From Holophagales bacterium UBA2201 (GTDB lineage: Bacteria; Acidobacteriota; Thermoanaerobaculia; UBA2201), in contig DCUZ01000099.1 of assembly GCA_002327305.1 (NCBI GenBank), positions 95,680 through 112,530 of the forward strand: 16,851 nt of DNA, given 5' to 3'. A program made the position numbers and the translations under genes. Below are positions 13,490 to 16,851 of the stretch, piece by piece; within the stretch, counting starts at the first letter, position 1; each line of letters begins with the position of its first letter. Under the pieces are notes generated by a model. The model searched no databases, had not been told where the DNA came from, and saw nothing but the letters and a program-made list of their open reading frames with translations.

Positions 13490-14691
13490 TTCGTTTCCGT
13501 GATGCTTTGGATTGTCTTAATCAGTCTGTCTGCCGGCGTCAAGGACTTGAGATCGGGAACAAGTTTCGAGAAGTCTTGGAAGGAGGCGTTGATGAACCAG
13601 ACGTCCCCGCCTTCCTTGGCAAGAGTGAAGAAGTCCCGCCAATATCGATTTGCGTTGCCCCCCTCGCTTTCTTGATCAATGATGCCAGGGTTTGCAATAA
13701 TCAGGCGAAGATGCGGGTTGGAGTGAACGGCGGCCAGAAGCGGTTCGGACAGGTGATCGTCATTGAAGCCAAACCCTATCGCGAAGAGGCAAGTGTTTGG
13801 TTCGCGCAACGTTGCCAGATATTGGGACATTGACTCCAAATGGGGCTGAAGAAAGCTTTGCTGGTACTTTCCTCTCGCTGGGTAGATCAAGCATGCTTCA
13901 TCCGGCGATGGGTTTGCCTTTTCCTGAATAAGACCGTTGGCGTAACGCGCCCAATTGACCGAACCGTGGAGTTTGTAGAGGAGGAACACGCCTTCTAAAT
14001 AGTTGCCCTGATCTTCACTTGCTCGGGGGCGCCGGATGATGTCATAGCCGAAATACCGGGGGTCGTAGTGGCGTGGCGAGGTAAAGGAGAAACCGTCAAT
14101 AACCACTCCTCCCAGCGCGCTTGCCGCTTGCTCGAAGCAGAGGTCATAATTGGTTGTGAACACCTGTAGCCGTGGGTCGCGTACGCGCCGGCGTGAGAGG
14201 CGATGAAGGAATGTTTTATGGGCCTCCAGTTTACGCACATCCAAGAATGTGGAACACTGCTCCAGAATGACCGTCTTGCAGCAGTCCACAAAGCTCTTTA
14301 CGTCTGTTACGTCTGTGTTTTCCATTACCTGTAAATATGCTTCAGCTTTGGACAGGAATTCCTCAATATTCGGGGTCGGGGTCTTGAGATCGTAGTGGAT
14401 CTTCTTAGCTGTGTCGGTGGCCGCCTTAGTGGGTGTTTTTCCAATGGCGGCCTCCCACAAATCCTTCATGGAGGGACCGCCGACCGGGCCGAGAGATGTT
14501 CCTGAGCCAGCCAAAACGACGATATGCTGCATCTGCAAAGAGATTAGGAGAGTTTCCTTGAGGGTGTCACGCGCAGCCTTCGTCTTCTCTTGCTGGTCTT
14601 TGTCTTGACCGACAACCGGCAGAGCACGCCATTCATCAGAAGTAGGCGCCTTGAATTTGAGTTGTCCAGCGGATATTGTTGATTCTGTCAT
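13486..14691 (-). CDS. SIR2-like NADase effector of a SIR2-HerA (Nezha-type) defence system
   Basis: 401 residues. The SIR2-type Rossmann motifs are clear: VVLAGSGTSLG (58-68), FTTNYD (178-183), KLHGSVNW (240-247, with the catalytic His242) and AIGFGFND (304-311). SIR2 domains of this group hydrolyse NAD+ and cause abortive infection when activated. A charged N-terminal region of about 50 residues precedes the fold. The start at 14691 is favoured over an ATG at 14709 because AAGGAG lies 7 bases upstream and the ATG overlaps the hsdMS stop as ATGA. The gene also overlaps herA by 4 bases. SIR2-HerA assemblies are known anti-phage NADase-ATPase complexes; assignment to that system rests on the neighbour and on the motifs. 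Confidence 0.93.
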   Translation of the reverse strand: MTESTISAGQLKFKAPTSDEWRALPVVGQDKDQQEKTKAARDTLKETLLISLQMQHIVVLAGSGTSLGPVGGPSMKDLWEAAIGKTPTKAATDTAKKIHYDLKTPTPNIEEFLSKAEAYLQVMENTDVTDVKSFVDCCKTVILEQCSTFLDVRKLEAHKTFLHRLSRRRVRDPRLQVFTTNYDLCFEQAASALGGVVIDGFSFTSPRHYDPRYFGYDIIRRPRASEDQGNYLEGVFLLYKLHGSVNWARYANGLIQEKANPSPDEACLIYPARGKYQQSFLQPHLESMSQYLATLREPNTCLFAIGFGFNDDHLSEPLLAAVHSNPHLRLIIANPGIIDQESEGGNANRYWRDFFTLAKEGGDVWFINASFQDFSKLVPDLKSLTPADRLIKTIQSITETK

Positions 14692-16850
14692 TGCGTTTCT
14701 CCTTGGCATGTTTCTCCACCCCAGACGCGGGCGAGGGTAGCCTGGATCTTCTTCTCGAAGCGGGCGATCAGCTCACGGTTGGCATTGACCAGCGCCTGCT
14801 CGGCTTCGATCTCGGCGACGATGAATTGCTGCGCGGTGAGGGGCGGGAGGGGGATTTGAATGGCTGATAGAATGCCCTGATTCAAATTTTTCATCGTGAC
14901 ACCAACAGCTTGTTCTTCAAGATATGCTTTCACCTTTAGAGACGAAATTTGAAAGAAGGCGAAGCGGACATTGCATTGCGCTTTGAGTCGAATCACGAAG
15001 CAACCCGTGCCACAAAGCCATCCATTCATCTCTGAGGTCACCACGACACATCGTCCCATTTCGCCACGTCTTCCGATAACAATATCGTGCTCGCGGACAG
15101 TGAATTCCTTCAGTCGCTCTCTTGTCTCCGAGGACACCATTTTCGCGTTGTCCGTGATGATTGTTCCATCGACGATGTTTTGGGGATTGATGACAGGTAT
15201 TCCGTCTTCGACGTAATCACTTTGGTGAAGTGAAGTTCCAAATGGCCCAGTCAAAATAGCTTCACAAACTTCAGCCAACTCCACCACCGGCCAGTCGGGG
15301 TGGATGGGGATGTGGGGGCGGTAGTTGTCGAGGACGGCGCGGGCGCCGTTGATGACTTTCTGGTAGCCCTCGATCTCCGCCACGATCTCCTTCTGCACCT
15401 CCAGCGGCGGCAGGGGGATTTCAAGTTTTGACAGAAAGCTGCGAGTGACGCCGCGAACACCGATCCCCTCCGCATTATGCTCAACAACCGCCGCAATATG
15501 AGGCGCTACGACTCGTATGAATTCCGGGGCAAGACGTTCGGTATCCTTGGAGACGAGCGCAGTGAGGTCTTGGTTTACTGCATAGTCATCATCCGCGAAT
15601 GCGAACTTCCCAACTGAGACGCGCGTGATGATGATGGTCGAGTTCTTGGGGACGACTTTAGTGGACGACTCTTTGACGGCTTTCTGCGAGATAAGCTCGT
15701 AGCCGGTGATATGCCCGCGTTCGTCGATGTGCTTTGAGGAAATCCACCTCACCGATCCATTCTGCCAGTAGGACTCATTTTGCTTTGACGGTGTGGCGCC
15801 ACCAATGAGTTCGCAGACTTCACCGATCGGAACGAGCGGATAGTGTGATGCGCGGACGCTGCTTTCCCGATACCGCTCCCCGCTCAAGTTGTACTCCCCG
15901 TTCGCCGCGATCTTGGCTTTTTCCACAATCAGGGCGTTGGGCGTGGACGGGGTGGACGGAGTGGACGGGGTGGACTGGAGATAGGACTGAAGGAACGCGG
16001 CGGCGGCGGGCAGGTCGTTCTTGTCAATCTCGCGGCGCTGGGCGCCGAGGCCGTAGCCGTCGTTCTCCACCTTGTAGAAGGCGATGGTGCCGGCCTTCCT
16101 GGCCCGTGACTTGTCGAGAATCAGGATCGAGGTCTTGACGCCGGAATAGGGATTGAATACCCCCGCCGGGAGCGAGACGACGGCGACGAGGTACTCCTCC
16201 ACCAGCATCTTGCGCAGTTGCTTGTAGGCGGTCTGGCTCTGGAAGATGATCCCTTCGGGGACGATGATGCCGGCGCGGCCGTTGGGCGTGAGGTGCTCGG
16301 CCATGTAGTCCACGAACAGCACCTCGCTACGCTTGGACTGAACCGAGAAGCGGTTGTGGGGCTTGATGCCGCCTTTGGGCGACATGAAGGGCGGATTGGC
16401 GAGGATCACATCGGAGTATTCGTTCCACCGGTCCTGGCTGGTGAGGGTGTCGTACTCGTAAATGTGCGGGTCGGCGAAGCCGTGCAGGTACAGGTTCACC
16501 AAGCTGAGGCGCACCATGTCGGGCGAGATGTCGTAGCCCGCGAAGTTGTGCGCGAGGCGGCCCTTTTCGTCGGGTGTCAGGGTGCTGGTGGACGGGGTGG
16601 ACGGAGTGGACGAAGTGGACCGATGAACCGGGGCCTCGTTTGATTTCAGGATGTGCTTGTAGGCTGAGATCAGGAATCCCGCCGTGCCACAAGCGGGATC
16701 GCGCACGGTTTCGTTCTTCTTCGGATCAATGATCGCGACCATGAAATCAATGATGTGGCGCGGGGTGCGGAACTGCCCGGCGTCGCCCTGGGAGCCGAGG
16801 ACGGAGAGCAAATACTCAAAGGCGTCGCCGAGCCGTTCGCTGTGGTCGTA
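14688..16850 (-). CDS. Fused type I restriction-modification methyltransferase-specificity protein (HsdM-HsdS), N-terminus off window
   Basis: About 720 residues are visible; the N-terminal HsdM helical domain is outside the right edge. The methyltransferase part begins around QFRTPRHIIDFMV and carries the SAM motif DPACGTAGFL, the catalytic NPPF (N6-adenine) and the DISPDMVRLSLVNLYLHG helix. After a linker comes a complete specificity region: TRD1 (from PLVPIGEVCELIGGATPSK), the central conserved coiled coil (EIPLPPLEVQKEIVAEIEGY), TRD2 (from WPVVELAEVCEAILTGPFG), and the terminal conserved region (IPLPPLTAQQFIVAEIEAEQ). M and S are normally separate genes. Two Ser-Thr-Pro stretches encoded by 9-base repeats interrupt the protein. 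Its stop overlaps the sir2 start. No HsdR is seen. With two TRDs it should recognise a bipartite site. Confidence 0.93.
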   Translation of the reverse strand, partial: YDHSERLGDAFEYLLSVLGSQGDAGQFRTPRHIIDFMVAIIDPKKNETVRDPACGTAGFLISAYKHILKSNEAPVHRSTSSTPSTPSTSTLTPDEKGRLAHNFAGYDISPDMVRLSLVNLYLHGFADPHIYEYDTLTSQDRWNEYSDVILANPPFMSPKGGIKPHNRFSVQSKRSEVLFVDYMAEHLTPNGRAGIIVPEGIIFQSQTAYKQLRKMLVEEYLVAVVSLPAGVFNPYSGVKTSILILDKSRARKAGTIAFYKVENDGYGLGAQRREIDKNDLPAAAAFLQSYLQSTPSTPSTPSTPNALIVEKAKIAANGEYNLSGERYRESSVRASHYPLVPIGEVCELIGGATPSKQNESYWQNGSVRWISSKHIDERGHITGYELISQKAVKESSTKVVPKNSTIIITRVSVGKFAFADDDYAVNQDLTALVSKDTERLAPEFIRVVAPHIAAVVEHNAEGIGVRGVTRSFLSKLEIPLPPLEVQKEIVAEIEGYQKVINGARAVLDNYRPHIPIHPDWPVVELAEVCEAILTGPFGTSLHQSDYVEDGIPVINPQNIVDGTIITDNAKMVSSETRERLKEFTVREHDIVIGRRGEMGRCVVVTSEMNGWLCGTGCFVIRLKAQCNVRFAFFQISSLKVKAYLEEQAVGVTMKNLNQGILSAIQIPLPPLTAQQFIVAEIEAEQALVNANRELIARFEKKIQATLARVWGGETCQGETQ
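15943..15978. repeat. In-frame nonamer array A in hsdMS (GTGGACGGG unit)
   Basis: Four 9-base units (GTGGACGGG, GTGGACGGA, GTGGACGGG, GTGGACTGG) that encode a Ser-Thr-Pro repeat in the linker between the methyltransferase and specificity parts. Confidence 0.9.
16588..16623. repeat. In-frame nonamer array B in hsdMS (GTGGACGGG unit)
   Basis: Four 9-base units (GTGGACGGG, GTGGACGGA, GTGGACGAA, GTGGACCGA) of the same family as array A, about 600 bases away. They encode a Ser-Thr-Pro-rich insert in the loop after the SAM-binding helix of the methyltransferase domain. Confidence 0.9.
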
Positions 16851-16851
16851 G

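Noticed and set aside
1..16851. tRNA, rRNA, riboswitch or integrase/attachment sites
   Set aside because: I saw no sequence supporting any of these on reading both strands; none is claimed.

Overview
The window is a bacterial chromosome segment with two compositions. From 1 to about 10.8 kb it is strongly GC-rich with GC-rich third codon positions, and carries housekeeping and regulatory genes with good Shine-Dalgarno sites and a few short-period repeat arrays between genes. From about 10.8 kb to the right edge the composition drops, most sharply in the protease gene at 10.9-11.7 kb, and the genes are defence-type, so this part looks horizontally acquired. The peroxide regulon, an MnmA variant, a YhcX-type fusion and the repeat arrays fit a high-GC environmental bacterium such as those of Acidobacteriota or a neighbouring phylum. 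That placement is a low-confidence guess, and no rRNA or other marker is present to fix it.

Left part. A PerR-like Fur-family repressor and the start of a catalase gene form a minus-strand peroxide-response operon running off the left edge. Divergent from it is a compact plus-strand operon, mnmA-nadA-cutA (tRNA thiolation, quinolinate synthase, CutA), closed by a probable hairpin terminator at 3409-3430. A LysM fragment follows, then about 330 bp of palindromes and tandem repeats. Next come a minus-strand membrane-anchored metallophosphoesterase, a plus-strand GNAT-nitrilase fusion (YhcX-type), and two minus-strand membrane proteins with zinc ribbons, one of them ending in a GspG-like pseudopilin module. 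Heptamer tandem repeats lie between these last genes.

Middle. A minus-strand unit at 8472-10806 has a small gene with an apparent frameshift followed by an SF2 (DEAH-type, restriction-like) helicase without a recognisable nuclease domain.

Right part. A tightly coupled minus-strand operon reads hsdMS (fused type I methyltransferase and specificity subunit, cut by the right edge), sir2, herA, and a trypsin-like serine protease with a signal peptide. The hsdMS/sir2 and sir2/herA junctions are both 4-base ATGA overlaps. The protease starts 9 bases after herA ends, and a hairpin followed by T-rich sequence lies after it. SIR2 plus HerA is the known NADase-ATPase anti-phage pair (Nezha / SIR2-HerA). 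Its coupling to a fused HsdMS and its apparent extension by an exported serine protease are the most interesting features of the window. No HsdR is visible, so either it lies beyond the right edge or SIR2-HerA acts as the effector arm of this locus.
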